Below are positions 34,832 to 45,840 of a stretch of 64,000 bases of DNA, piece after piece. Positions within the stretch are counted from its first letter, which is position 1; the number at the start of each line of letters is the position of its first letter. A program made the translations under genes and the position numbers. Origin of the DNA: Cladochytrium replicatum (taxonomy: Eukaryota > Chytridiomycota > Chytridiomycetes > Cladochytriales > Cladochytriaceae); NCBI GenBank assembly GCA_025526935.1, contig JAHLKD010000117.1:99171-163170 (forward strand), written 5' to 3'. The notes below the pieces were generated by a model. That model had not been told where the DNA came from, made no database searches, and saw only the letters and a program-made list of their open reading frames with translations.

Positions 34832-35206
34832 TCAACGCAAAATGATACACTCCTGATCTCCAAACAACCGTGATGTCCTGCGAGATGACGAAGATGAAGA
34901 GCAATTGGCTGCAATCGGAGTGGGCGATGGACTCATTAGCTGTGATTGGAATCCAGCAGGTCGAATCCCGACATTGTTCTCGGTCTCATCAATTCGTGGA
35001 TTGTTTGTTGAGCGCTGCAAGTGCAGCGACAAACTTCCGCCCTCCTCAGTGCTGCAAGTGCAGCGACAAACTTCCACAACAGCCGCGCTACCAGAATTAC
35101 GTCTGGAATTGTTCGTGACCGTAGGCAAAATCTGCAGACTGCTGACTGAGGAGGGCGGGCGAGCATCCGCGTCTTCCTTGTGAGGCATGGGGGGACTGTC
35201 GAGCAT
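34832..35206 (-). CDS. Hypothetical 124-residue Ser-rich protein
   Basis: An open frame with ATG at 35206 (MLDSPPMPHKEDADA) stays open to 34832. It contains a candidate kinase site (SRRNSGS), several Cys (VCRCTC) and a Ser run (NCSSSSSSRR). It resembles no family I know and could be chance, but it is the longest ORF in the 660 bp between KNL1 and the CHID1-like gene. The two palindromic repeats at 35014-35075 fall inside it. Confidence 0.3.
   Translation of the reverse strand: MLDSPPMPHKEDADARPPSSVSSLQILPTVTNNSRRNSGSAAVVEVCRCTCSTEEGGSLSLHLQRSTNNPRIDETENNVGIRPAGFQSQLMSPSPTPIAANCSSSSSSRRTSRLFGDQECIILR
35014..35075. repeat. Two direct 25-bp repeats, each with a palindrome
   Basis: gctgcaagtgcagcgacaaa followed by cttcc occurs identically at 35014-35038 and 35051-35075. 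The first 14 bases, GCTGCAagTGCAGC, form an inverted repeat, so each copy is a potential dimeric protein-binding site. Confidence 0.7.
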
Positions 35207-35265
35207 CGCGGCCAGGGTAGCGTGAGGTGCAAATTTGGAGTTTATTGAATATTTTGGACAAGATG

Positions 35266-36747
35266 TCACAGCAGATCATAAAAGTAGTCAAGACCCTGGC
35301 CAAGTTCCCAAAGCGACAACCCTGTTCCAAGTTCTTCTGCAAGTGCAATCCGCTCATCCAAAGACTTTTCTTCATTTTAGCCAAGCATTCATACTGTGTG
35401 TATAATTGGAGCCCTCACCTTGAGTGTGGGAAAGTAAACCTGATGTTGGGCTCCTCGATCATCCATGTAGGTGAAAGAATGTTCAGCGGTTTCATCGTCC
35501 CACTCAAATCGGGGGGTGTGTTTTGCAAGCAGCTCGAGGAAGGATTTTCCTATAACATGTTCCATCCTACCTCCGGACGCGTAGTCAACACCGTACATGT
35601 TGAGACCGGTCAGGACCATTCCGCGCTGGTCCTTTGGCAACGCTTGAGCAAGCTGATCCACGTTATCTTCAATCCAGTTGATCGGTGCATTCGGACCCGG
35701 ATCGTCGGGCCGCGAGTAGTCATACGTCATTAAACTGAAGAAATCTACCAGAGGTTCCAATGCCGGGATCGCCTGGGAAAGCAGTTGTTGTGACCCGTCG
35801 CCACGGCTCGGCGGTACTACTAAAACTATAGTTTTGGATGAGCCCAGCTCTGCCCTGAGCGCGGACAGGAACGGTGCCATGTAGAACGCAGCACCGCTCT
35901 CGAGGACGAGACCGTCAAAATTCTGCGTGGTGACTTCGGAGGCGATTATGGACACGAGGTTCGAGCGCGCTGCGTTGCCTTTGGGAGTTTGGTCGATCAG
36001 AAGCGTCACAAAGTCTTCCTGTGTCCAGGCATCCATTTGGAAACGTGGGACTATATGCGCGACTTGCGGGTCGCCGCGGACTTCAGAAATCCAGGGTTGA
36101 TCGACGTCGTGAGAGCCATGAAGGACGTATGATTCGCCACTTGGTGGGGGCACGATGTTAGAGAGTTTTGGTATCGCATTGGGATTCAGAGGAATCTCAC
36201 TTTGGACGAACTGTATACCACACTGGAGAGATGTGCGTAAACTTTCCCTGGAGAGATTCTTTATGAGCAGCCCGAATGGCCATGGGAGTGGAGATTGCAG
36301 TTTTACCCTGAAGATCTTTGCAATATCGTATCCTATTACACTGAAAGTGAGCGATCACGCAATGACGCGCCTGAACGAGCGAGACAGCAAGCATACCGTG
36401 GTTATTCCATGGAGTTATGTAAGCGAGAACCGAGCCCCTGTTTTCAAACATGCGTTCAAAACGATGGTCGTCACAGCTCGAAGTTCACACGAGAAACGTA
36501 CTTTGTTGATTTTTTGTGAGCATTCTTTGTGTCGTACGAGTCATGCTCTGTGATGATTGACCTGGGGAGAAGGGGATCGGTTGATTCACAACAAGTGTGT
36601 GTCGGTGTACCTTGCAGACGGGTAATTGGCGACCAGTTCCCTGTCGAAAACGGAGAGCGAGGCCACTCCTCCCCCGAACACGACCTGCTCGCCCATGCAT
36701 GGCCCTGCCGCGAGTGCCCAAACCGCCAGAATCTGCCCAGCCAGCAT
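35266..36747 (-). CDS. CHID1: CHID1-like secreted GH18-family protein
   Basis: Seven exons, 36747-36611, 36561-36502, 36437-36397, 36332-36307, 36247-36201, 36139-35419, 35364-35266 (introns 49, 64, 64, 59, 61, 54 bp), 376 residues. It starts with a signal peptide ([15 protein letters not shown]), then [83 protein letters not shown] and a C-terminal [15 protein letters not shown]: the full order of motifs of chitinase-domain-containing protein 1. The active chitinase signature DxxDxDxE is reduced to FDGLVLE, as in CHID1, so it is expected to bind carbohydrate with weak or no chitinase activity. Secretory pathway, lysosomal or extracellular. It diverges from the next gene with 48 bp between start codons. 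Confidence 0.88.
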
Positions 36748-36795
36748 TTCTGAATTCCAGCGTGTGTGCGTGGCTTTGTGAGTTGGCCGAGTCGA
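36748..36795. promoter_or_regulatory. 48-bp divergent intergenic region (CHID1-like / RanBP3-like)
   Basis: Only 48 bp separate the two ATGs (36747 leftward, 36796 rightward). Any core promoters must lie here or inside the opposite gene's 5' coding region, so the two genes probably share a bidirectional promoter or have overlapping leaders. No TATA box is seen. Confidence 0.55.
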
Positions 36796-38405
36796 ATGAA
36801 CGGCGACTTTGATATGGGAGACACGGAGGAAATCGATAACGGACGGGCGGAGAAGACCGCAGATTCACCAGAGAAGAACGCTGGGAACAAGCGGAAGAGG
36901 GAGGATGTGCTGAGTGATGGAGGGGCGGGCCAGCAGAGTGGGTCAGAGCCAGCAACTGAGAAGGTAGTATATGAAAAAGACCATCCGGATGGGCGGATTG
37001 GTCCTCCCCTGACAGAAGGGCATTCAAAGGAGAGTGAACGTTTAAGCTGATTCACGATCTGTGCTCCTCAACAGAAAATCAAGACTAGTGAGTGTATCCC
37101 CGAGATGGAAAACGGTTCCGCAAACGGCCCTCAGCCTATGGTATTTATTGATAGATATGCTGCCTCGTTACACAATAACTCGCTCGTTCTTTCTCCCAAT
37201 AGAGCATCACGGGCACCCCGAGAAAACCTGAAACTTTGGATGGACCTACGCTTCCAACATTCGGAACAAACTCGTTTGGACTTATATCTGCCGCAGCCAG
37301 TGCAGCCTCATCTCCTCGAATCCTTCATACCGGAGTCTTTGCCGCTGCTGCTGCTAACTCTGCAAAGACCGACTCGAACGCCAAAGCCTTCTCCGTAAGT
37401 TAGCGCAGCCGTATGTCGAGCTAGGTGTTTAACAAAATGATCTTTGTAGAGTCCTTTCCATGCCGCAACCACTCTCGAGTCAATCACGACTGGAAAAGCA
37501 GCGTTTACGCGACTCCCCAACTTTGCCCAGTTTGGTCGCAGTGGGAGCGGTACCCACTCCCCCACACCATCGGCGAGCGTAGTAGACGGAACAGAACAGC
37601 CTTTGGATGCGCAGGACGATGGAGTGAGTTTCACTTCACTTGCAAAGACAACGGCAAGTGGAGGCGGAGGGCAGACTTTCGCCTCACTCCTATCGTCAGC
37701 AACGGGGAGCCCAAACTGGTCTTCTGCATCCACATCGTCTATTTTGTTCGGTGGTGCAGCGAAGAAGAAAGCCGAGGATGATGGCGGGGATGAAGAAGAA
37801 CATGTTGAGCAGGAGGAGGTGGTCGGAGGGTTTGCACCGGCTGTGAATCTCGAGCCTCGGCAAGGTGAGCGCGTTTGCACCAGGATTGCAATTGTTGCCA
37901 AACTGAGATGTGGGTTTTATAGTCGTGACCGGGGAGGAAGATGAAGAAACGTTATACCAGGAACGATGTAAGCTGTACAGCATGGAGGATAGCGGCTGGA
38001 AGGAGAGAGGGATCGGAAATATTCGCCTTAACGTGAAACGAGCAGACAAACATGCGGAATACCGATTGGGTAAATTGTGCGGAACGGTCGTTTGCACGCG
38101 TATGCTAACTATCTTAAATGCATTTCCAAAGTGATGCGGCTGGCAGGGGTCCTTCGGCTTCTGTTGAATGTGAGGGTTCTTCCTAAGGCGCCGTGTGATT
38201 TGTTGCAAGAGAAATCTGTACAGTTTCTGGCAGCCGAGAAACCGGGAACGCTCACCAGGCTCTTGGTTCGAGTAAGTTGCAGAACTTGTTAGGGATTAGC
38301 ATCTGTCGCTCAGTAGTTTTACAGTTCAAGTCGAAGGAAAGGGCTAGTGAGTTTGCCGCAGCCATGAAGAAGGCATCCTCTGCATTAACAGACTCGGAGC
38401 CTTAG
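36796..38405 (+). CDS. YRB2: RanBP3/Yrb2-like Ran-binding nuclear transport factor
   Basis: Cofactor of Crm1-dependent nuclear export that binds Ran-GTP. Exons supported by frame: 36796-36963, 37075-37140, 37203-37394, 37450-37864, 37923-38069, 38132-38271, 38325-38405. The stretch 36964-37074 may hold an extra mini-exon. N-terminal acidic region with nuclear localisation signal KRKRED; FG-type motifs (TFGTNSFG, ILFGG) in the Ser-rich middle; C-terminal RanBP1 domain from 37923: VTGEEDEETLYQERCKLY, WKERGIGNIRLNV, RLVMRLAGVLRLLLNVRVLP, then FKSKERASEF. Nup2/Nup50-type nucleoporins share the domain, but the overall layout fits Yrb2/RanBP3 best. Confidence 0.85.
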
Positions 38406-38863
38406 CAGTAAGATTACGGCGCATTATTGGCAAAACATTATGTGATCTTCAATACAATTCACAATCCGTTGCTCACAAGCCACGCGTCCCCGGTCCTCCA
38501 CACGAACCACCACAACCTCATCATCCATTCCAACGAACGAACGAACGACTGACTCACTCTACGAACGCACTGGACTCGCCCGTTCCAACTAACGATCGAC
38601 TCTGCGAAGGGACTGACTCTCAACTGTATATCCACAACAGACCCATCGCTACAGCCCCTAGCTCTAACACTCCCACAACTCTCCACTTCCCAGACATTTA
38701 CCCCTCACTCGTCCACCAAGAGCAACCGCTACACCTGCACGAGTTTATTTGTCCTCTCGTCGCCGCACCAATACATTTCGCCCATTTTCTAAGCACGACT
38801 AGGTTTTGAACTCTCAGCGAGCATTACACACACAAGTCACTGGCCAAATCCGCCCCTTCTTAT
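38406..38863. other. Pyrimidine-rich upstream region of the methyltransferase gene
   Basis: About 460 bp without a gene. It is C/T- and A/C-rich on the plus strand, with a short acga microsatellite (acgaacgaacgaacgac near 38542), consistent with a fungal-type promoter and 5' leader. Confidence 0.45.
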
Positions 38864-40186
38864 ATGGCGGACATGGCCAGCTTGCAACCGCTTCAATTCG
38901 CTGATGATCCCATGGACGAAGACCATGCCGCTGGCTCGACTGGCCCTTCTGCAGTTACCACCGAGGACCTTCTGGACAATCTGGACCAATACCGCATCTA
39001 TGCGCTTGATGGTGACACGGCCGCTAACTGGAGACCTGCCATCGATGCCGACAACAACCCGGACCCTTCCAGACGGAAGAGTTCGAAAAGGTGAGTGTGT
39101 TCCCTCACTTGTCACGTTGAACGGCAAATAGCTAATGTTTGCCACAAAGTCGCTTTCCATGCATCCGCTCCTATCACCAAGAACCAAATTGCCCTTACAT
39201 CCTTCCCGATGACGTCCCGGAGGGCGCTCGCCTGAATGTACAACACCAGTTTTTCAAGCACATCTACACTACGTATGTGTTGGCGGTACCAGACTCGATC
39301 GACTTGGTCACTCACTTTGTTTCTTCATCAGAAACTACCGAGGACCGTCGGAGCAGGCACTGGAACGTGGCGGGCTACGTGTCCTTGATGTCGGCTACGG
39401 GTCGGGTATCTGGCTTGCTGAGATGTCTCGCGACTTTCCCAACTGCGAGTATTTCGGTGTAGATGTCAGCATTGGAATCTGGGCAAGAACGTTCAGTGAG
39501 GAGATGCCATCCGTTAAAATCTTTCAGGGAAACGTAACGGAGGGTCTTCCATGTAAGTTTGAGCATGTAGTTGCACCAAGTACTGACAACGTTTTGCTTT
39601 TCTATCACAAATAGTCGCTGACAACACCTTTGGTAAGTTTATTTTGCCCTATTCGCCGGCGAGCAACATATCTGAACAAATTGAGATAGACTACGTCCAT
39701 CAACACAATGTTGCCCTGGGTATTACCACCGATTCCTGGGACGCCGTGATTTCCGAGCTCCACCGAGTCACGAAACCCGGGGGATTCATCGACCTATCTG
39801 AAGTTGATCTTACCCCACAACCGAACTTGGGTCCAACGTCGGTGCGATTCTACGCCGGCTTGCTTCAAGCCCTTGGCGCACGTCGGGTCGACACAAACGC
39901 CGGTCGACGACTTCGATCACTGGTCGACTCGCACGGCGGCTTTGCGTGTGCAAAGGACGTGCGGCTATGTCTGCCGGTGGGCGACTGGGACGGATCGAAA
40001 CAGCTCGGCGTGCTTTGGAAAGAAGATGTGCGAAGGCAGCTCAGCGCTATGAGAGAGTTTGGGAGGGCTGTCTTTGGCGGTGGCGAAAGGTGGTGGGAAG
40101 AGTTTGTGAACGACGTTGTTGAGGAGCAGGCGGAACTCAAATGCTTTGTCAACGACTATAGAGTTTGGGCTCAGAAAGCATTTTGA
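38864..40186 (+). CDS. SAM-dependent methyltransferase (LaeA/UMTA-like)
   Basis: Five exons, 38864-39090, 39150-39272, 39332-39552, 39615-39632, 39690-40186, 361 residues; the fourth exon is an 18-bp microexon encoding ADNTF with split codons at both ends. SAM-binding motif I is LDVGYGSGIWLAEMSRDFP, with motif II-like EYFGVDVS; then NVTEGLPFADNTFDYVH and LHRVTKPGGFIDLSEVD follow exactly the order of class I methyltransferases of the fungal UMTA/LaeA/Trans-aconitate type. The N-terminal 75 residues are acidic and low-complexity. The target is unknown; LaeA-like proteins regulate secondary metabolism, but this family is large and that role is not assumed here. Confidence 0.85.
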
Positions 40187-41017
40187 GTGTTGCCGAAAAA
40201 ATACCCAGGATTTTCGCCCTTAATCGTTACTCACTCAAGGACTCCAACAAATCCCCCCTCCTTTACCCCTGTGTCTCGCTCTTTGTTTTTATTTTTATTT
40301 TTTGTTCCCTACCGCAGAAAAGGTGCCCTTCTCTTCGTGTCATTCGTCACACACCAGTTGCACTTTTTGGCCTCGTGTTGTTTTCACAACGCATTCCATT
40401 CGCTGTTCAATTAGTTGAATGGTTTTAAGACTGTTAGTTCTTTCCACACCTTGCTATTCGAACCTCTTTTTTTTTTGCCACGTTCAGTTTTTGTTGATAG
40501 ACTTTTTATGGCACTCTGTTTCGATGTATGTTTTTATGTCCCTTTTGCACATCTGCGAGAAAGCCTCTGAATACATTCGGTGCCCACGTCAGCATTGTAT
40601 GCAGTGACTCGACATGCAGAACAGCAATGTCAACCGATCAGCCAACAACAGAGAGCGAGACTTGATCGTCCCGTTGTGTTTAGACATTTATGTCCACTTC
40701 CTACATGCGGCAATCACTTAACAGGGAAACAAGTAAACTAACACGATCCAAAACAAAGTAACAAAACAAAGAAGCATACAAGAAATAGAAATGGAAGTTG
40801 AACGTGAGCAGAGAACGAAAAGAGAAGATCTTGGATTGAGCTGCATTGAGTATGCGGGATTCCTCCAAAAAAAGTAGTTGAGAAGCTTAGGTCCACCAAA
40901 GAAACGAAAATACAAAAGAAAAGTGCAAAGAAATGGTGGCCCAAAGTTTAAAACCATGTTGGTGGGATAGCTCGACAATGATGCGCCGACGTGCGGTGCG
41001 GCCGACGAAAGCACATT
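40187..41017. other. Convergent 3' intergenic region
   Basis: About 830 bp between two converging genes. T-rich on the plus strand at 40280-40480 (ttttatttttattttttgtt), suitable for 3' ends. No gene or structured RNA recognised. Confidence 0.45.
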
Positions 41018-43591
41018 TTAAACGGGCTCGTCGCCCACTCGCCGACGATCGTAGCCCGACTCATCTTCTTGTGGTCGGTCATGCGCTGCGTACACGCTCG
41101 CAAACATGTGCTCCGGATACCACTCTTCAACGATCTCATCGAGGAACCCGTCGTCCATAGTCTCGTCATACTCGTACTCCTCGACACCGCCGTCCGCATG
41201 CACGCTTATGATTACGCTCGCCCGCGCCCTCAACGCCTCTGGCATTGGGATAAGCTCAAAGTCTCTCGCCTGGTCGGTAACAGTAGCAGCGGCCGCCTCC
41301 GAACGTCGTCGCCGGCTCTCCCCGAGCCCAGCAGGCGACTCGGCCTGCGGGTGGGGCGGGAAGAACATAGGCTTGGAGCTTTCAAAGGATCTGTAGATCT
41401 CCAGATGCTGCGGATTCATCTCGCGTCTGAACCGTCGTCGTCCACCCACGTCGGCGTCCAACCCGGAACTCTGCTGTCGTGCGTTCGTGATCCCTGAATG
41501 CATCGTGAGCCGGTCTGCGCTCCATGCACCGACTTCCATGGCGCGAGAGAACCCGAATGCAGCGAGGAGGTACCCTGCACGCATCGCGAGGACGCAGACT
41601 GAGTTCAAGGGCACCGGTGGTGCGCCGGGAATCAGGAATGGGATCATGAGTGCGAGGACGACGCCGTACGAGGCGGAGACGCCGGTGATGAGTGACGCTG
41701 CCGAGGCGCGTGCTAGGACGTTGGATTCGGACATGTGGGTTGCGGTCGGGGGAGGCGGTGGTGGTGTGAACTTGACACGGGTAGAAGCAGATTGTCGGCT
41801 ATGTTGCGAGGACTGTGTTGGTGGTTCTGGTGCGGAGGGTGGAGGTTGGGAGCGGGACGGGTTGAGGGTAGCGCGACGAGAGAATCTGGTGCGTGGGACG
41901 GGGAGCAACAGTCGGTCCATCCATTTGTGGGTCGGAATAGCGCCGGTGGGTGGAGGAAGCTGAGGTGAGCGGTCGGAATTTGGGGATGGCTGTGGTGCGA
42001 TCTCCGGCGTAGGTGGAGCGTTCGCTCCCTGTCGTTGCTGGGTGGGTTCTGAGTCTGGAACAGCAACGACGAGCGGTGTGCGGTGTGGTCGCTTTGGCGC
42101 TGCAAACGACTCTTGTGCTGCTTTTCGATCGGCAGGTTCTTCGCTCTCCTCCCTCTCAACTGTCTGCAACAGAACCGAAGAGAAAACAGACGAAGAAGGG
42201 GTCTGGAGTGTTGCTGGATAGGCAGAAATTTCGGAAGCAGTATCAGAAATGACGATCGGCGGCGCATCCATTTCGCCCTCTATTTGAACATTCCGAATTT
42301 CCGGAGTAGCCCGAATCCCTTGCAATACAGATGATCTGCTGCTCACCGGTCTCACAGATCTGCTTGTAGCATCTGCGACTCTCACAACTGTTGCAGCGCC
42401 CCATCGACTATCTCTAGGATCAGGGGTGGCAGCTTGAGCAACAACCCTGCTTCTCCCCCCTCTCCGTCCATCGCTCCAAGGTTCCTCTCCACGTACCAGT
42501 GGACCACTAACTGGAATGCTTGCAGTTCCAGTCCTTCGCACACTTCCACCCTGCTCATCCCACTGTGGGTCCAGATTCAACCACCGACGCATGGATCCTG
42601 CCCGCTGCACCGCCGACCGCCATTCTCCAAATATCCCACGTACACGTGCGAGGACAAAGCAAGCAGCGACCGCGAGCCACGTCGAAAGCGACACGAACCA
42701 GAGCAGTCCGAGGGATATCAGAACTCCAGTTCCATAGTCACCGGCGCGGAACGGCAAGTTCTCGAATTTGTATATCACCTGAACTCGCAAGCCATCTGTG
42801 TCATTCTTAGATGCCTTGTTTGCGTCTGCTGTACTGGAGTACTCTGATTGAATGAATGAACCATTTCCATTAGTGAAGACTGGTGGGTTGTTCACGCCGT
42901 CCGATGGTGGGAAATCGGTGATGAGTGTTGCCGTGTTCAGTTCGGCGAGGGTGTAGACTGTGACTGACAAAATGAATATGATCGTGCTCACGACTATCAG
43001 AGCGATTTTAACTCCCTTGCGGTAGTTTATGAGTCCAGATAACGTCGAGAACACCAAGATGAAATAAACGAGAAGAAAATATGTCCCAATCGAATCGAAC
43101 GTAGTCGTTGGCCATACAACACTCAAATGAACGCAGTTAGAATGGAGCCATTGTCAAAAGTGTTGAACGACTCACTCGACATCAGGGGATGTAGTTACGA
43201 ACAGTGTCCACGAATCGGCCAGCAATAACCACGCCCAAGCAACGACCGGAAGCCAAGCAACCTTCACTTTCAGATGCAAAGGTGTTCTGTCCGATTTTGT
43301 CTCCACATGAATGTGAAGTTCGTCCGTTGGTTTTACCTTTTTACCGTTCCTCTTGTTGTCTTCCCCGGGCGTCTCTTTGCACACTCCACCCTTCTTATTT
43401 TCTTGATTCTTCTTTACATCTTTCTTTCTCTGCTCATCCCGTATCCTAACTGCAGCTCTCAGGAAGTGTGCCGCTGAGTACAGTCCAAAGCACGACGCGA
43501 GAAGTGCAATGCTCGAGGCGAGGATATTTATTGGTGCGCCCTGGCCACGTATGGTCCATGTCGATAGAGGTATTTCTGTGACATTGCTCAT
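41018..43591 (-). CDS. Multi-pass membrane protein of unknown function with Pro-rich loop
   Basis: Two exons, 43591-43176 and 43121-41018 (intron 54 bp), 839 residues. Predicted membrane segments by eye: ILASSIALLASCFGLYSAA, VAWLPVVAWAWLLLADSW, YFLLVYFILVFSTLSG, IALIVVSTIIFILSVTVY, VLISLGLLWFVSLSTWLAVA, then a disordered, Pro/Ser-rich stretch of about 300 residues (QPPPSAPEPPTQSSQ, PPPPPPTAT) and two more hydrophobic segments (ASYGVVLALMIPFLIPGAPP; SVCVLAMRAGYLLAAFGF). The C terminus is acidic (VEEYEYDETMDDGF). No known transporter or receptor signature. It may be a seven-helix protein, but I cannot assign it. Confidence 0.7.
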
Positions 43592-44160
43592 TGTTGGATA
43601 TGTGCTTGTTTTGACTCGGGCAATATTGCGACAGCGTTGCCGTGGAAAGTAGTGGAGTTACCGTGGAAAGTAGTGGAGTTAGCAGTGTAAGTCTACTGGT
43701 TCGGCCGGCAACCGTTGGAAGGTGCAGTTCCTCACGAACGATGCTAACCGGCCGAGTGGTGGGTAGGTGGTGCGATAAACGTTGTGGCGGAGAAGAGGAC
43801 AGAGTCTATCTTATTGCTTCTTTCGTTCGTTCCGCAGTTCCGATACGACGAACTCCTTCCGCTTCCTCCGACGTCGTGGTCTCTCAGCACCTTCACCGGT
43901 GGGTCCTCGAGTCTCAAGAATTGATTCGCCGAGGTTTCGGTTCCGCCACGCGTGCGGCGCTTTCCAGCCACAGAACGAATGAAATTTTTAATTTTTAAAA
44001 TGGGAATAACCGAACAAAAGGAGAGGTAAAGAATAGAGGTTGAATGTCGATCGATATAATAATATTGGAAAAAGGTTCCTTGCCTTTCTGGAAACAACGC
44101 TGTAAATTAAGATAAGCAATATGCCTTTCTCGTCTGGTTTACACTGAAAGACTCTCGAGA
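43592..44160. other. Spacer with a 21-bp tandem duplication
   Basis: No gene seen. ccgtggaaagtagtggagtt is present twice in tandem near 43640-43680. A/T-rich sequence at 43980-44130 fits the 3' side of the left-pointing gene that ends at 44161. Confidence 0.5.
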
Positions 44161-45840
44161 TCATTTTCTCAGAACTAAACGTAATTCGTCTCCATCCAAT
44201 CTCTGACTTGTTTTCCGAACATGTCCCTTTCCTTTACTCCTCTTCCTCCTCAGTGACTCCTTCTTTGTTACTGCGGCTACGATCTCCACAACATTCGCCT
44301 CGTGTTCGCTGCTCTCTTCGTTCTCTTCATCGAACTCTTCCTCTGAAATGACTTGAAGCGCTAATCTCCGCGAAGATGGGAGCTTGATTCGTGGTCCAGG
44401 TCCACCCAGCGGAGGGAGCGCAGTTCGCGTGGGCTGGAGGTGCACTTGCGTTGTTGATGGAATTGAAATGACGACAGGAAACGAGAGAGGGATTGATGGT
44501 GGAGGTGGGGGTGGAGACGGTGAATGTGACGATGGAGAGATCGGATCAAGGGACGGCGTTGGTCCTTTGAGTGTGGGTGATTTGGATGTTGTCGCAACGC
44601 GGATTCGTTGTCTGTTGCGACGACGGTAGAGCACTGCGGAGATGACCAAGAAAGTTATGAACGCTGCCACCATGGTGAGGGGAACGATGTTCGTCGAGAG
44701 TAGGAGGGATAAGGTGCTGTTGTCGCTTGTTCCCTGAGTTGGCGTTGGACCTCCAGGTCCCGATGAAGAAGCGATTTCATTGGCTGGGAGGGACTCTGTT
44801 GGTGGACGCGAGAGTGAAGAGTGTGATGAAATGCTGTGGCTAGAGTCGTCGGAGTTGACGTCGTTGTTACCGTTGTCTTTGGAGTCAACACTTTGGTCCT
44901 GGAAAACAGGTGAAATTGTGGGTACCGTAGAGACAGTGGGTGAAATCGTGGGCAAAGCAGAGACACTTGGTGAGGGTCTCAACGAGGTGAAGAATGTGAA
45001 GGTCGTTTTGCTAGTTAGAAGATGATCTGTGCTTGCAGTGTGAGTATAGATAGGTTGTTGTGAGTGCGAGACAGTCCCTTCCTGGTGTATTGTCGACACC
45101 GCAATGCCGGACGATGGTAATTTTTTCGGGTTCCGCGAAGGAGGATGCTCCTTTTCATTTCCAGGTATTGATGAATCCCTCGGTCTGGAGGGTAGTGCAT
45201 CGTCATCCTCCGGTTCCGCTGGGTCATCCTCATCCTCCGGTTCCGCTGGGTCATCCTCATCCTCCGCCTCTTCATCATCTTCAAGTTCGTCATCGTCTTC
45301 CACAGGCTCCTCGTCAGGGCCGCCGGTATTGTTGACATCTTTTGGGGGATTACCATATTTCGATGATCCTTTTTGTGAGGATGGAACACCCTCATCCACT
45401 TCGTCGTCCTCGTTTGCTTCCCAATCGTCATCGTCTTCTTCCAAATCTCGTCGACCTGCTATGCTCTTTCGAGAGTGCCGTATCCAACGATGTTCCTGCA
45501 CCGCCGGAAACGCGTTCACCGTGATTCTCAAGAACGACAGGCAGTGCGCTGCCACAGCCGTGAAGATACGAAAGCATCTTACAACGACTGACCCGAGAAG
45601 GCATGTGCGGTGCGCTCTTCGTCGTCGTGAAGGAGGGTGAGTGGTTCTTCTCGCGTCCTTTGCGCTCGTTCTTAGTTCGAACGTGCTGTGCGGCTGTGCT
45701 TGTGTCGACAAGTTGTGGGGATCATGTTGCATGTGTGTTGGTGTGGGAGATATATTAGAGGGAGCATAATGCAAGCTGATGTTTGAATCGAATGTTGAGA
45801 AGGAAGAGCTTTCAGCCGAAGATGATCCCATCTTGGCCAT
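44161..45840 (-). CDS. Acidic Ser/Thr-rich single-pass membrane protein
   Basis: Intronless frame from ATG 45840 (MAKMGSSS), 559 residues; the same frame is open further upstream but without a better ATG. Layout: Ser-rich N terminus, a hydrophobic segment near residue 85-110 (VVVRCFRIFTAVAAHCLSFL), a highly acidic region with repeated DEDDPAEPE, a long Ser/Thr/Pro-rich part (TISPTVSTVPTISP) likely O-glycosylated, a clear transmembrane helix (IVPLTMVAAFITFLVISAVL) followed by RRRNRQR, then a Pro-rich and basic cytosolic tail. This is the architecture of cell-surface sensors or adhesins, but no named family is recognised. Confidence 0.6.
   Translation of the reverse strand: MAKMGSSSAESSSFSTFDSNISLHYAPSNISPTPTHMQHDPHNLSTQAQPHSTFELRTSAKDARRTTHPPSRRRRAHRTCLLGSVVVRCFRIFTAVAAHCLSFLRITVNAFPAVQEHRWIRHSRKSIAGRRDLEEDDDDWEANEDDEVDEGVPSSQKGSSKYGNPPKDVNNTGGPDEEPVEDDDELEDDEEAEDEDDPAEPEDEDDPAEPEDDDALPSRPRDSSIPGNEKEHPPSRNPKKLPSSGIAVSTIHQEGTVSHSQQPIYTHTASTDHLLTSKTTFTFFTSLRPSPSVSALPTISPTVSTVPTISPVFQDQSVDSKDNGNNDVNSDDSSHSISSHSSLSRPPTESLPANEIASSSGPGGPTPTQGTSDNSTLSLLLSTNIVPLTMVAAFITFLVISAVLYRRRNRQRIRVATTSKSPTLKGPTPSLDPISPSSHSPSPPPPPPSIPLSFPVVISIPSTTQVHLQPTRTALPPLGGPGPRIKLPSSRRLALQVISEEEFDEENEESSEHEANVVEIVAAVTKKESLRRKRSKGKGHVRKTSQRLDGDELRLVLRK
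45203..45276. repeat. 27-bp coding minisatellite
   Basis: The block tcatcctccggttccgctgg starts at 45203 and 45230 (period 27), with a partial third copy from 45257. On the minus strand it encodes the acidic repeat DEDDPAEPE in the membrane protein. Confidence 0.8.

Noticed and set aside
45104-45640. Plus-strand Ser-run ORF (GSAGSSSSSGSAGSSS)
   Set aside because: Reverse complement of the acidic DEDDPAEPE repeats of the minus-strand membrane protein.
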